64,000 nucleotides of DNA from Scatosoma sp900555925 (lineage in GTDB: Bacteria; Bacillota; Clostridia; Christensenellales; Borkfalkiaceae). How positions within the stretch are numbered: position 1 is the first letter of the stretch; each line of letters begins with the position of its first letter. A program made the position numbers and the translations under genes. Where the stretch lies: assembly GCA_959603585.1 (NCBI GenBank), contig CAUGYD010000008.1, positions 1-64,000 of the forward strand. The letters run 5' to 3'. Below are positions 42,816 through 49,846 of the stretch, in pieces. The notes under the pieces were generated by a model. The model had not been told where the DNA came from. It ran no database searches and saw nothing but the letters and a program-made list of their open reading frames with translations.

Positions 42816-43757
42816 TCAGATAATCCTTTCCGCAATCCGCAGTTTCGCGCATTTGCTCCTCGAATTGGCTTCGAGCTCCTCGGCGCCGGCCGTAATCGGT
42901 TTATGCGTAATGATTTTGATTTCCTGCTTTTTCCCGCAGACACAGACGGGAAAGCTTTTGGGACAGGTACACGGCGATTCCATATACCGAAATGCTTCCT
43001 TCACCGCCCGATCCTCTAAGGAATGAAAGGTGAGTATCGCGATTCGCCCTCCCTTTTTCAATCGACGGGTAAGCGCGAGCACCAGTTCATACAATCCGTC
43101 GAGTTCCCCGTTGACCTCTATTCTGAGAGCCTGAAAGCTTTTCCTTTCGCACGGCGCTCCGAAACGGAATTTCGCGGGAATACTGTTTTGAATGATTTCC
43201 GCAAATTCGCCGCAGGTCGTCAAGGGCTTGTTCGCCCTGTATTTTACGACGTTGCGCGCAATCGTTTTTGCGAAACTCTCCTCTCCGTACGCTTTCAGAA
43301 TAAACGCGAGCTTTTCTTCGGAATAGGTATTGAGTACCGTTTCCGCCGTCAGCTTTGACGTTCTGTCCATGCGCATATCGAGCGGCGCTTCCCCGAATCG
43401 ATAGGAAAATCCTCTGTCGGCATCGTCTATTTGGTGGGAGGAAACCCCGAAATCCAACAGAGCTCCGTCCACCTTATCGACCCCCGCCTCGCCGAAAACC
43501 CGTTCAAAATCCTTATAATTGGATTTGTAAATCGTAAATCTTCCCTCAAAGGGCAAAAGTCGTCTCGTCGCCGCCGCAATCGCTTCGTCGTCCAGATCGG
43601 TGGCAATCAGCCGCCCCGACGGAGAAGTCCTTTTGAGAATCTCGTAAGAATGACCGCCCCCGCCTACCGTGCCGTCGAAATATATCCCGCCCGCTTTTAA
43701 GGCGAGCCCCTGCATACATTCTTCCAACATGACAGGTTTGTGCGAAAATTCCAACAT
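42816..43757 (-). CDS. rsmH: 16S rRNA m4C1402 methyltransferase RsmH
   Basis: RsmH (MraW) methylates N4 of C1402 in 16S rRNA. The 313-residue protein begins FSHKPVMLEECMQGL and has the SAM-binding GIYFDGTVGGGGHSYEIL near residue 27. LLDFGVSSHQIDDADRGFSY is near 100 and the C-terminal family motif ILTFHSLEDRAVKEAF near 240. A CxCx-type cysteine cluster (CTCPKSFPVCVCGKK) is present near 265, as in other Bacillota RsmH. It starts three bases after mraZ, the standard arrangement, and is followed by the FtsL-like gene. Confidence 0.96.
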   Translation of the reverse strand: MLEFSHKPVMLEECMQGLALKAGGIYFDGTVGGGGHSYEILKRTSPSGRLIATDLDDEAIAAATRRLLPFEGRFTIYKSNYKDFERVFGEAGVDKVDGALLDFGVSSHQIDDADRGFSYRFGEAPLDMRMDRTSKLTAETVLNTYSEEKLAFILKAYGEESFAKTIARNVVKYRANKPLTTCGEFAEIIQNSIPAKFRFGAPCERKSFQALRIEVNGELDGLYELVLALTRRLKKGGRIAILTFHSLEDRAVKEAFRYMESPCTCPKSFPVCVCGKKQEIKIITHKPITAGAEELEANSRSKCAKLRIAERII

Positions 43758-43760
43758 ACG

Positions 43761-44180
43761 TTAAATCCCCAATTTTTTGAATTCCTCGTCGTAATCCACG
43801 TCGTCGATATAGGCGTTGTACTTTTCCGCCGACCAGATTTCCAGCCGCTTTCCCCGTCCTATCGTGACGACGTCTTTTTTGATTCCGGCCATCGCCCGCA
43901 GCCGAGCAGGAAGCACTACGCGCCCCTGTCCGTCTTCCTCGGCGGGAAAAATCGAGCTGAAAAACAACAGCGAAGCCTTCGACGATTCGCCGAGTCTCTC
44001 CTCGGACAGCTCTTCGAGCGTCTCTTCGAGAACCGTATCGGGAAATACATAGATACAGCCGTTCATACCGCGGGCAAAGCTATACGATTCGCCCAGTCCG
44101 CTCTTGAACTTCGCGGGAATGCGCAGACGGTTTTTATCGTCCAGCTGATGTTCATAAATTCCGCGGAACAAAGTCGCCAT
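43761..44180 (-). CDS. mraZ: Transcriptional regulator MraZ
   Basis: MraZ is an AbrB-fold DNA-binding protein that forms rings and represses the dcw operon by binding phased repeats upstream of its own gene. The 139-residue length is typical. Two repeats of the MraZ fold are visible: FRGIYEHQLDDKNRLRIPAKF at the N terminus, and SSIFPAEEDGQGRVVLPARLR near residues 75-95, each with the DxxGR-type turn. The start follows GGGGAGGTG. It is the first gene of a long operon running through rsmH, ftsL, the penicillin-binding protein, murE, mraY, murD, ftsW, murA and ftsQ. Confidence 0.95.
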   Translation of the reverse strand: MATLFRGIYEHQLDDKNRLRIPAKFKSGLGESYSFARGMNGCIYVFPDTVLEETLEELSEERLGESSKASLLFFSSIFPAEEDGQGRVVLPARLRAMAGIKKDVVTIGRGKRLEIWSAEKYNAYIDDVDYDEEFKKLGI

Positions 44181-44217
44181 ATCTGCACCTCCCCTTTTCT
44201 CAATTTAACGTATCTCC

Positions 44218-44247
44218 ATTATATAACCATTTTTGCCCCTTTGTCAA
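44218..44247 (-). promoter_or_regulatory. Promoter of the mraZ division operon
   Basis: On the minus strand TTGACA (44247-44242) and TATAAT (44223-44218) are exact hexamers with an 18-base spacer, 38 bases before the mraZ ATG. It lies in the gap between the murI stop (44308) and mraZ. Confidence 0.88.
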
Positions 44248-44307
44248 GTTTTTTTCGTAAAAATCTTCAAAAAAATAGCAACTTTTTGGGATTATTGCCC
44301 ACACCTC

Positions 44308-45318
44308 TTAAAAATCCACCCCGATTTTATATGTAAACATTTGTTCGCATACCGATTTATTGACCATTTTTCCGCTTCCGAGAAAAAAAATCCCCGAAAA
44401 AGCGCCTTTTTTGCCCCAATTTTCCCGATTTTCAGGAAAATTTGGCGAACATCTGTTCGCGACATTATTCTCTTTCAAAGGATCGGTTATTTTAGAGGAC
44501 CCAGGGAAAAGCCCGTTTGATAATTTTTCGGGTTCATAGAAAAAGGGATATTTGCTGCCGGGAAGTCCGAAACAGATATTTTTTTCTTTTTCGGGTACAA
44601 AAGTGGTCACAGGTGGAAAAAAGCCTCGAAAAGTGGTTTCGGGTGGTCGGGAATGCTCGCAACGGGAAAAATTTTCGGACAAAACGGTAGAAAGCCGATG
44701 TTTAATGCCCTCGTTACCGTCAAAAACAGGGCAATCGTAAAACTCTTTGATGAATTTCTTCAAAAAAACGTAATGCGTACAGCCGAGCACTACTCCGTCG
44801 GGGCTGCCGCGGGGAAGAAAAGGGGTAAAATCGAAATCTTCGGAAAAAAAATGTTTTTCCACCGCGCCTGCCAAACCTTCACACCCGAAAACGCGGATAT
44901 GCGCGTCGGGATATTTCTCTACGGCGCGCAAACACAAGCGTTGAAAACGGAGACTTGCGACAGTCGCGGGCGTAGCCAAAACAAAAATTTCCCCGCACCT
45001 CTCTGCAGCGGGAAAAACGGCGGGTTCCGCTCCCACTATGGGAAAGGGATAGATTTTCCGAAAAGAATCCGCGCAAACGGCGGTGACTGTGTTGCAAGCG
45101 ATGACGGCCGCACGGGCACCGAGAGCTGAAAAGGTATCAAATGCCTCCGCCGCATAATTTTTTATGATTTCGGACGACAGTCCCCCATAGGGGGCGCGAG
45201 CGTTGTCCCCATAATAATAAACGGGTAAATCTCCGCAAACACTGCGACAAGCGAAAAGGACGGTCAAACCGCCAAGACCGCTGTCAAAAAAACCGATTCC
45301 GCCGTGCGGAATATCCAT
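44308..45318 (-). CDS. murI: Glutamate racemase with overlong C-terminal tail
   Basis: MurI supplies D-glutamate for MurD. The catalytic pair of cysteines is present in VIACNTVTAVCAD near residue 73 and LGCTHYVFLKKFI near 190. The N-terminal FFDSGLGGLTVLFA holds the conserved aspartate, and YYYGDNARAPYGG follows. The racemase core ends near residue 240. The frame then continues for about 95 residues of low-similarity sequence to 336. Two LexA-type boxes and phased GTGG repeats fall in this tail. The start at 45318 follows GGAGGG; a frame open to 45375 is not needed. The tail may be read-through of former regulatory DNA. Confidence 0.9.
   Translation of the reverse strand: MDIPHGGIGFFDSGLGGLTVLFACRSVCGDLPVYYYGDNARAPYGGLSSEIIKNYAAEAFDTFSALGARAAVIACNTVTAVCADSFRKIYPFPIVGAEPAVFPAAERCGEIFVLATPATVASLRFQRLCLRAVEKYPDAHIRVFGCEGLAGAVEKHFFSEDFDFTPFLPRGSPDGVVLGCTHYVFLKKFIKEFYDCPVFDGNEGIKHRLSTVLSENFSRCEHSRPPETTFRGFFPPVTTFVPEKEKNICFGLPGSKYPFFYEPEKLSNGLFPGSSKITDPLKENNVANRCSPNFPENRENWGKKGAFSGIFFLGSGKMVNKSVCEQMFTYKIGVDF
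44334..44347 (-). promoter_or_regulatory. LexA (SOS) box-like site 1
   Basis: The minus strand reads CGAACAAATGTTTA, matching 13 of 14 positions of the Bacillus subtilis LexA box CGAACRNRYGTTYG. It lies 87 bases upstream of the mraZ -35 hexamer, inside the end of the murI frame. Confidence 0.6.
44446..44459 (-). promoter_or_regulatory. LexA (SOS) box-like site 2, full match
   Basis: The minus strand reads CGAACAGATGTTCG, matching all 14 positions of the Bacillus LexA consensus CGAACRNRYGTTYG. It lies 99 bases upstream of site 1. No strong promoter overlaps it. Confidence 0.65.
44599..44646. repeat. Helically phased GTGG repeats, MraZ-box-like
   Basis: AAAAGTGGTCACAGGTGG (44599-44616) is repeated 30 bases later as AAAAGTGGTTTCGGGTGG (44629-44646). 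The four TGG triplets begin at 44604, 44614, 44634 and 44644, all on one 10-bp phase. MraZ binding sites are TGG-containing repeats spaced one helical turn apart. Here they lie about 350 bases upstream of mraZ, in the murI tail, in opposite orientation to the gene. Confidence 0.45.
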
Positions 45319-45386
45319 AATTCCCTCCAAAGACGAAAAATTTTCCGAAAAATCGGCGATTTTCGGAATAAACACCTCAAAAACAG

Positions 45387-45415
45387 TTTACAAGCCGAAT
45401 TATTTATGCTAAAAT
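45387..45415 (+). promoter_or_regulatory. Promoter of rpsT
   Basis: TTTACA (45387-45392) and TAAAAT (45410-45415) have a 17-base spacer. Transcription should begin near 45422, leaving a leader of about 50 bases. Confidence 0.82.
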
Positions 45416-45472
45416 AATCCATGCAAATGAAATTTCCATTTAAGAAAAACAGGAAAGAATAAGGAGACCATC

Positions 45473-45739
45473 ATGCCTAATATTAAATCCGCAAAGAAAA
45501 GAGTATTGGTTATCGAGAAGAAGACCGAAGTGAACAAAGCCGTGAAATCCGCGTTAAAGACGCAAATCAAGAAATTCCTTGCCGCCGTTGCAGCGGGAAA
45601 CAAGGAGGAAGCGGCAAAATTATATCCCGAAACTGTTTCCGCAATCGATTCTGCAGCTTCCAAGGGAGTAATTCATAAGAATAACGCCGACAACAAGAAA
45701 GCTAAACTTGCGAAAAAACTGAACGCTTTGGAAGCGTAA
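45473..45739 (+). CDS. rpsT: 30S ribosomal protein S20
   Basis: S20 is a small basic helical-bundle protein that binds 16S rRNA early in 30S assembly. The 88-residue protein starts MPNIKSAKKRVLVIEKKTE and keeps the family pattern: NKAVKSALKTQIKKF, an Ala/Lys-rich middle, then ASKGVIHKNNADNKKAKLAKKL at the end. The lysine-rich composition and length are typical. AAGGAG precedes the ATG. It is a single-gene unit with its own promoter and terminator, divergent from murI. Confidence 0.97.
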   Translation: MPNIKSAKKRVLVIEKKTEVNKAVKSALKTQIKKFLAAVAAGNKEEAAKLYPETVSAIDSAASKGVIHKNNADNKKAKLAKKLNALEA

Positions 45740-45791
45740 GCTACGGACTGCAATTCGGTTCGCGCCTTTGGGTACTTATTTATGAATATGA

Positions 45792-45820
45792 AGGTCTGCC
45801 GTTAGGTAGACCTCTTTTTT
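45792..45820 (+). terminator. Terminator after rpsT
   Basis: A 9-bp stem AGGTCTGCC/GGTAGACCT (45792-45800 with 45805-45813, one G-U pair) with a GTTA loop is followed by six T. Confidence 0.88.
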
Positions 45821-45840
45821 CGTGTTTATTTTCCCCTCCC

Positions 45841-45878
45841 TCCCCCGAAAAAATCGATATTCCGATTTTTTCGGGGGA
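45841..45878. terminator. 16-bp perfect hairpin between rpsT and the pot operon
   Basis: TCCCCCGAAAAAATCG (45841-45856) pairs perfectly with CGATTTTTTCGGGGGA (45863-45878) around a 6-base loop, and T-rich sequence follows. It is probably a second barrier terminator before the pot promoter. The rest of the 45740-46111 gap holds the rpsT terminator, the pot promoter and its candidate operators. Confidence 0.65.
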
Positions 45879-45936
45879 GGAATTATCTTTTTTCTCCCTC
45901 AAAAAAATTTTTATGAAAATATTGTAAAAACAGCCT

Positions 45937-46024
45937 TCAAACGTTTGACAAATTTTTCACTTTCAAATATAATAGTCCGCAGTGCTTGAGTTTATTTTAG
46001 CTAAACTTTTCGTTTATTATAAAC
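45937..46024 (+). promoter_or_regulatory. Three inverted repeats around the pot promoter
   Basis: TCAAACGTTTGA (45937-45948) is a perfect palindrome overlapping the -35 hexamer. GTTTA with TAAAC (45990-45994 and 46002-46006) and GTTTATTATAAAC (46012-46024) are further inverted repeats in the leader. They are candidate operators for the cupin-XRE regulator encoded 88 bases downstream. Only the symmetry and position are seen; binding is inferred. Confidence 0.5.
45945..45973 (+). promoter_or_regulatory. Perfect consensus promoter of the pot operon
   Basis: TTGACA (45945-45950) and TATAAT (45968-45973) are exact consensus with a 17-base spacer. The leader to the regulator's TTG start is about 130 bases and contains two inverted repeats. 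Confidence 0.9.
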
Positions 46025-46111
46025 AAACCGATTTTACAGGATTGTTTCTACAAAGAAAAAAGTTTACTATTACCAAACTCCCGTGCCGAAAAAAACAAAA
46101 GGAGAGCAACG

Positions 46112-46645
46112 TTGGAATTAGGCGGAAAAATCAGACAACTACGCAACCAAAAGGGATTGACGCAGGAAGAGCTCGCCGATCGCTGCGAGCTGACGAAGGG
46201 ATATATCTCCCAGCTCGAAAATGATTTGAACAGCCCCTCTATCGCCACCCTCGCCGATATTTTATCCGCGCTCGGAAGCAATCTTTCGGAATTTTTCCGC
46301 GAAGAAGCGGAAGAAAAAGTGGTATTCAGCAAGGAAGAGTTTTCCGAAAAAGATTCGGACGGAGTGCTCTGGAAATGGCTGATTCCCAACGCGCAGAAAA
46401 ACATGATGGAGCCGGTCCTCGTGGAGCTTTCCGAAGGCGTTTCCACATCGGGAGATATCCCCCACGAGGGCGAAGAATTCGGCTATGTGCTGGAAGGGCG
46501 TATCGCCATCGTGCTCGGCAATCAATATTATATATGCAAAAAGGGCGAGGCTTTTTATTATTCCGCGGGCAAGCCGCACAGCATCGTCAATAAAGGCAGA
46601 GGCAAAGCAAAATTCCTGTGGATATCCACGCCTCCGAACTTTTGA
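46112..46645 (+). CDS. XRE-family regulator with C-terminal cupin domain
   Basis: The 177-residue protein has an N-terminal helix-turn-helix of the XRE type at residues 5-60 (IRQLRNQKGLTQEELADRC, then TKGYISQLENDLNSPSIATL). The C-terminal cupin domain lies near 105-175 (HEGEEFGYVLEGRIAIVLGN, then GEAFYYSAGKPHSIVNKG). This architecture is that of PuuR/SinR-cupin regulators that sense small metabolites and often control polyamine genes. It uses a TTG start at 46112, supported by AAAGGAG eight bases upstream. It is the first gene of the potABCD operon, so it probably regulates polyamine uptake and itself. Confidence 0.92.
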   Translation: MELGGKIRQLRNQKGLTQEELADRCELTKGYISQLENDLNSPSIATLADILSALGSNLSEFFREEAEEKVVFSKEEFSEKDSDGVLWKWLIPNAQKNMMEPVLVELSEGVSTSGDIPHEGEEFGYVLEGRIAIVLGNQYYICKKGEAFYYSAGKPHSIVNKGRGKAKFLWISTPPNF

Positions 46646-46689
46646 TTACACAAAGAAAAAATACCGCGATTTCTTCGGGAGAATTACTT

Positions 46690-48204
46690 ATGGAAAAAAA
46701 TACGGCCAATATCATCGAACTCGTTGACGTCTGCAAGCAATTCGACGGCGTGAGCGTCATCGACAATATGAATCTCTATGTACGCAAAGGTGAGTTCGTC
46801 ACCTTCCTCGGTCCGTCCGGCTGCGGCAAAACCACTACCCTGAGAATGATTGCGGGGTTTGAGATGCCCACCAGCGGAAAAATTCTCTTAAACGGCGAAG
46901 ACATCAGCGCGCTCCCGCCCAATAAACGTCCCGTCAATACCGTATTCCAAAAATACGCCCTTTTTCCCCACCTCAACGTCTTTGAAAACGTTGCCTTCGG
47001 CCTCAAACTCAAACGGACGGAAACGATGTTCGTAGATAAAAAAGGCAAAACGAAAATCAAACAGTCAAAACTTTCCAAATCGGAAATTTCCGAAAAAGTC
47101 AAAAACGCTTTGGAGGTCGTAGACCTCGAAGGTTTTGAAAAGCGTGCCATTTCCACTCTTTCCGGCGGTCAGCAGCAGCGCATCGCCATCGCCCGCGCCA
47201 TCGTCAACGAGCCGGAAATCCTCCTTCTCGACGAACCGCTCGGAGCACTCGACCTCAAAATGCGGAAAGAAATGCAATTAGAGCTCAAAGCCATGCACAA
47301 AAAGCTGGGAATCACCTTTATTTACGTCACTCACGACCAGGAAGAAGCCCTGACGATGTCGGATACCATCGTCGTGATGGCGGACGGATATATCCAGCAA
47401 ATCGGAACTCCCGAAATGATTTACAATGAGCCGAAGAATACCTTCGTGGCGGACTTTATCGGGGAAAGCAACATTTTTTCGGGCGTCATGGACAGAGATT
47501 ATCTCGTTCGTTTCTGCGGAAAGACCTTTGCGTGCGAGGATAAAGGCTTTGAAAAAGATGAACCCGTAGACGTCGTCGTTCGCCCTGAGGACGTGAAAAT
47601 CGTTTCCGCGGGAGAGGGAACGCTGACGGGAAAAGTAACGTCCGTCATATTCAAGGGAATCCACTATCAGATTCTCGTACAGTGCGGACGGAACGAAATA
47701 GAAATTCAGAGCACAGCTGCGCCGAAAATCGGAGATTTGATCGGAATTACGATTGCGCCGGACGGAATTCACGTCATGAAAAAGTTATTCCGCGTCAATA
47801 AGTTTGCGGGAATCATCACAAAGAAAAACACCGTGGAATTCGGAGACGGAGAATTCGAATGCGACCTTACCCAGCTCTATCCCGGCAGTCATATCGATGA
47901 GGAAGGCTATCTCGTCACCGCAAAGGGAGAAAAGCTCGATTTGACGGATACGGAAGTCAACGTGGAAGTGGGCTTGAACGACATCACAATGAGCGACGAT
48001 CCCGAAGCGGGCGGCGCTCGCGGGCATATCATTTCGCTCATCTACAAGAGCGAATATTACCGCTATATCGTCCGTACGGAAAACGAGGAAGATTACGTAC
48101 TCGCCTGTGAGGATCTTTGGAACGAAAACGATTTTGTCAGCCTCATAATCCCTAAGGATAAAATCCGCCTGACCTTGAAGAACCCCGAGGAGGGAAAGAA
48201 ATGA
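46690..48204 (+). CDS. potA: Spermidine/putrescine ABC transporter ATP-binding protein, enlarged
   Basis: PotA powers the PotBC channel. The 504-residue protein has Walker A GPSGCGKTTTLRM near residue 42, the Q-loop in NTVFQKYALFPHL near 85, signature LSGGQQQRIAIARA near 157, and Walker B ILLLDEPLGALDLK near 180. A TOBE-type domain lies near 295-355. Usual PotA proteins have about 370 residues. Here about 140 more follow, with a second segment resembling a TOBE repeat (ARGHIISLIYKSEYYRYIVRT near 450). The start at 46690 follows CGGGAGA. It overlaps potB by four bases. Confidence 0.93.
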   Translation: MEKNTANIIELVDVCKQFDGVSVIDNMNLYVRKGEFVTFLGPSGCGKTTTLRMIAGFEMPTSGKILLNGEDISALPPNKRPVNTVFQKYALFPHLNVFENVAFGLKLKRTETMFVDKKGKTKIKQSKLSKSEISEKVKNALEVVDLEGFEKRAISTLSGGQQQRIAIARAIVNEPEILLLDEPLGALDLKMRKEMQLELKAMHKKLGITFIYVTHDQEEALTMSDTIVVMADGYIQQIGTPEMIYNEPKNTFVADFIGESNIFSGVMDRDYLVRFCGKTFACEDKGFEKDEPVDVVVRPEDVKIVSAGEGTLTGKVTSVIFKGIHYQILVQCGRNEIEIQSTAAPKIGDLIGITIAPDGIHVMKKLFRVNKFAGIITKKNTVEFGDGEFECDLTQLYPGSHIDEEGYLVTAKGEKLDLTDTEVNVEVGLNDITMSDDPEAGGARGHIISLIYKSEYYRYIVRTENEEDYVLACEDLWNENDFVSLIIPKDKIRLTLKNPEEGKK

Positions 48205-49043
48205 CAACCGTAAAGCCGCATTTTTCCCGTAAGCTCCTCGCGATCCCCTACGGATTGTTTCTTCTCCTGTTTGTCGTTATTCCCCTCCTTATCATCATCT
48301 ATTACGCCTTTACGGACGCCGACGGGAGTTTTACCCTCGAAAATCTAAAAAACTTTTTCAGCGGAAGCGGCGGAAAGAGCTTCTTTCAATCCGCTACGTT
48401 CAAAACCATTATGCTGAGCCTGTTTATCTCGGTGTCCAGCACGCTGATTTGCCTTTGCATCGCCTATCCCGTCGCCTATATCATTGCGTCGAGCCGATTG
48501 AAAAATAAATTCCTTCTGTTATTGATTTTCATCGTGCCGATGTGGGTGAATTTCGTGCTCCGCATCAACGCCCTGAAAGAGCTTCTCGATTGGATAGGGC
48601 TGTATATGAAGTCGGACGGCTGGAATATTTTCAATACCATTCTCGGCATGGTCTATGATTTCCTGCCCTTTATGATTCTTCCCATTTATACCACGATAAT
48701 TAAAATCGACAAAAGCTATTTAGAAGCCGCGAAGGATTTGGGCGCCACGGGAGCAAGAGCCTTCCTGAAAGTCACCCTTCCCCTTTCCAAAGCGGGAATT
48801 ATCAGCGGGATTTCCATGGTTTTTCTTCCTTCCATGACCAATTACGTCGTTTCCAACTGGCTGACTTACAGCAACGTCACCATTATCGGCACGTTTATCG
48901 AAAACGCCTTCAAAAACAGTTTGTGGAACAACGGCTCTGTAACGGCTTTGATTTTATTGCTTCTCATGTTTGTCATTACCTGGCTCACGGGCGGATTTAA
49001 TACCGAATCGGAATCCGGCACAAGGGGGACTTCGTTATGGTAA
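48201..49043 (+). CDS. potB: Spermidine/putrescine ABC transporter permease PotB
   Basis: PotB forms half of the membrane channel for polyamine import. The 280-residue protein has six predicted membrane helices. The binding-protein-dependent permease motif EAAKDLGATGARAFLKVTLPLSKAGI near residues 174-198 contacts the ATPase. Length and the N-terminal LLAIPYGLFLLLFVVIPLLII segment are typical of PotB. It overlaps potA by four bases and potC by seven, indicating tight translational coupling. Confidence 0.94.
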   Translation: MTTVKPHFSRKLLAIPYGLFLLLFVVIPLLIIIYYAFTDADGSFTLENLKNFFSGSGGKSFFQSATFKTIMLSLFISVSSTLICLCIAYPVAYIIASSRLKNKFLLLLIFIVPMWVNFVLRINALKELLDWIGLYMKSDGWNIFNTILGMVYDFLPFMILPIYTTIIKIDKSYLEAAKDLGATGARAFLKVTLPLSKAGIISGISMVFLPSMTNYVVSNWLTYSNVTIIGTFIENAFKNSLWNNGSVTALILLLLMFVITWLTGGFNTESESGTRGTSLW

Positions 49044-49846
49044 AACTTAAAAGCTGCTTAAAATGGCTGTTTGTAGGGCTTATCGTCCTCTTTATTTACG
49101 CTCCTATTCTTCTGCTGACCGTTTACAGTTTTAACGAAACGGAAAGAATTACCAGCTGGAAAGGGTTCAGTCTCGAACATTACAAATACTTTTTCAGCTT
49201 TGACCATGAGCCTCTCCCCATTGTCCTGCAAACGCTTTTGCTCGCGGGAATCGTGGCGACGCTGTCCACGTTGTTCGGAACCATCGGCGCCATCGGAATC
49301 TTTTATTCCAAAAAACGAATACGCTCGACATTGTCTGCCGTCAATCAGATTCCTATTATCAACGCGGAAGTCGTCACGGCTATGTCCTTTCTCCTCCTCG
49401 TCGTCGCTTTGCACATCGATAAAAGCACCTTTATTCCCCTCGTTTTGGGACAAATGGTTCTGTGTACTCCCTTTGTCGTTTTGTCCGTAATGCCCAAGCT
49501 GAAACAAATGGATAACAATTTATACGAAGCGGCTCTCGACCTCGGAGCTACGCCGACGAAAGCACTCTTTTCCGTCGTCATTCCGCAAATTCTTCCGGGA
49601 ATCATTTCAGGTTTCCTTCTCGCGGTCACGCTTTCTTTGGACGATTACGTCATCGCCGCTTACACAAAACCCAACACTTTTGAAACCATCAGCACGCATA
49701 TTTACGGATTGACCAAAGGCCAAAACGTAAACAAAATTAAATCTTCTTACTGGGCTTTTACAGCTATCGTATTCGCCATTATTCTCATCGCAGTAATATC
49801 TGCCAATATCGTAACTTATAAAAAATCAAGGAGTAAAAAACAATGA
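49037..49846 (+). CDS. potC: Spermidine/putrescine ABC transporter permease PotC
   Basis: PotC is the second permease subunit. The 269-residue protein has six membrane helices and the EAA loop YEAALDLGATPTKALFSVVIPQILPGI near residues 160-186. It contains the PotC-typical LTVYSFNETERITSWKGFSLEHY segment near 28-50 and FLLAVTLSLDDYVIAAYTKP near 193-212. It overlaps potB and potD by seven and four bases. Confidence 0.94.
   Translation: MVKLKSCLKWLFVGLIVLFIYAPILLLTVYSFNETERITSWKGFSLEHYKYFFSFDHEPLPIVLQTLLLAGIVATLSTLFGTIGAIGIFYSKKRIRSTLSAVNQIPIINAEVVTAMSFLLLVVALHIDKSTFIPLVLGQMVLCTPFVVLSVMPKLKQMDNNLYEAALDLGATPTKALFSVVIPQILPGIISGFLLAVTLSLDDYVIAAYTKPNTFETISTHIYGLTKGQNVNKIKSSYWAFTAIVFAIILIAVISANIVTYKKSRSKKQ

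Noticed and set aside
44233..44520. Plus-strand 95-codon frame near the LexA-type boxes as an SOS-induced division inhibitor
   Set aside because: No ribosome binding site, no membrane or LysM-type features of YneA/SulA-like proteins, and opposite to murI.
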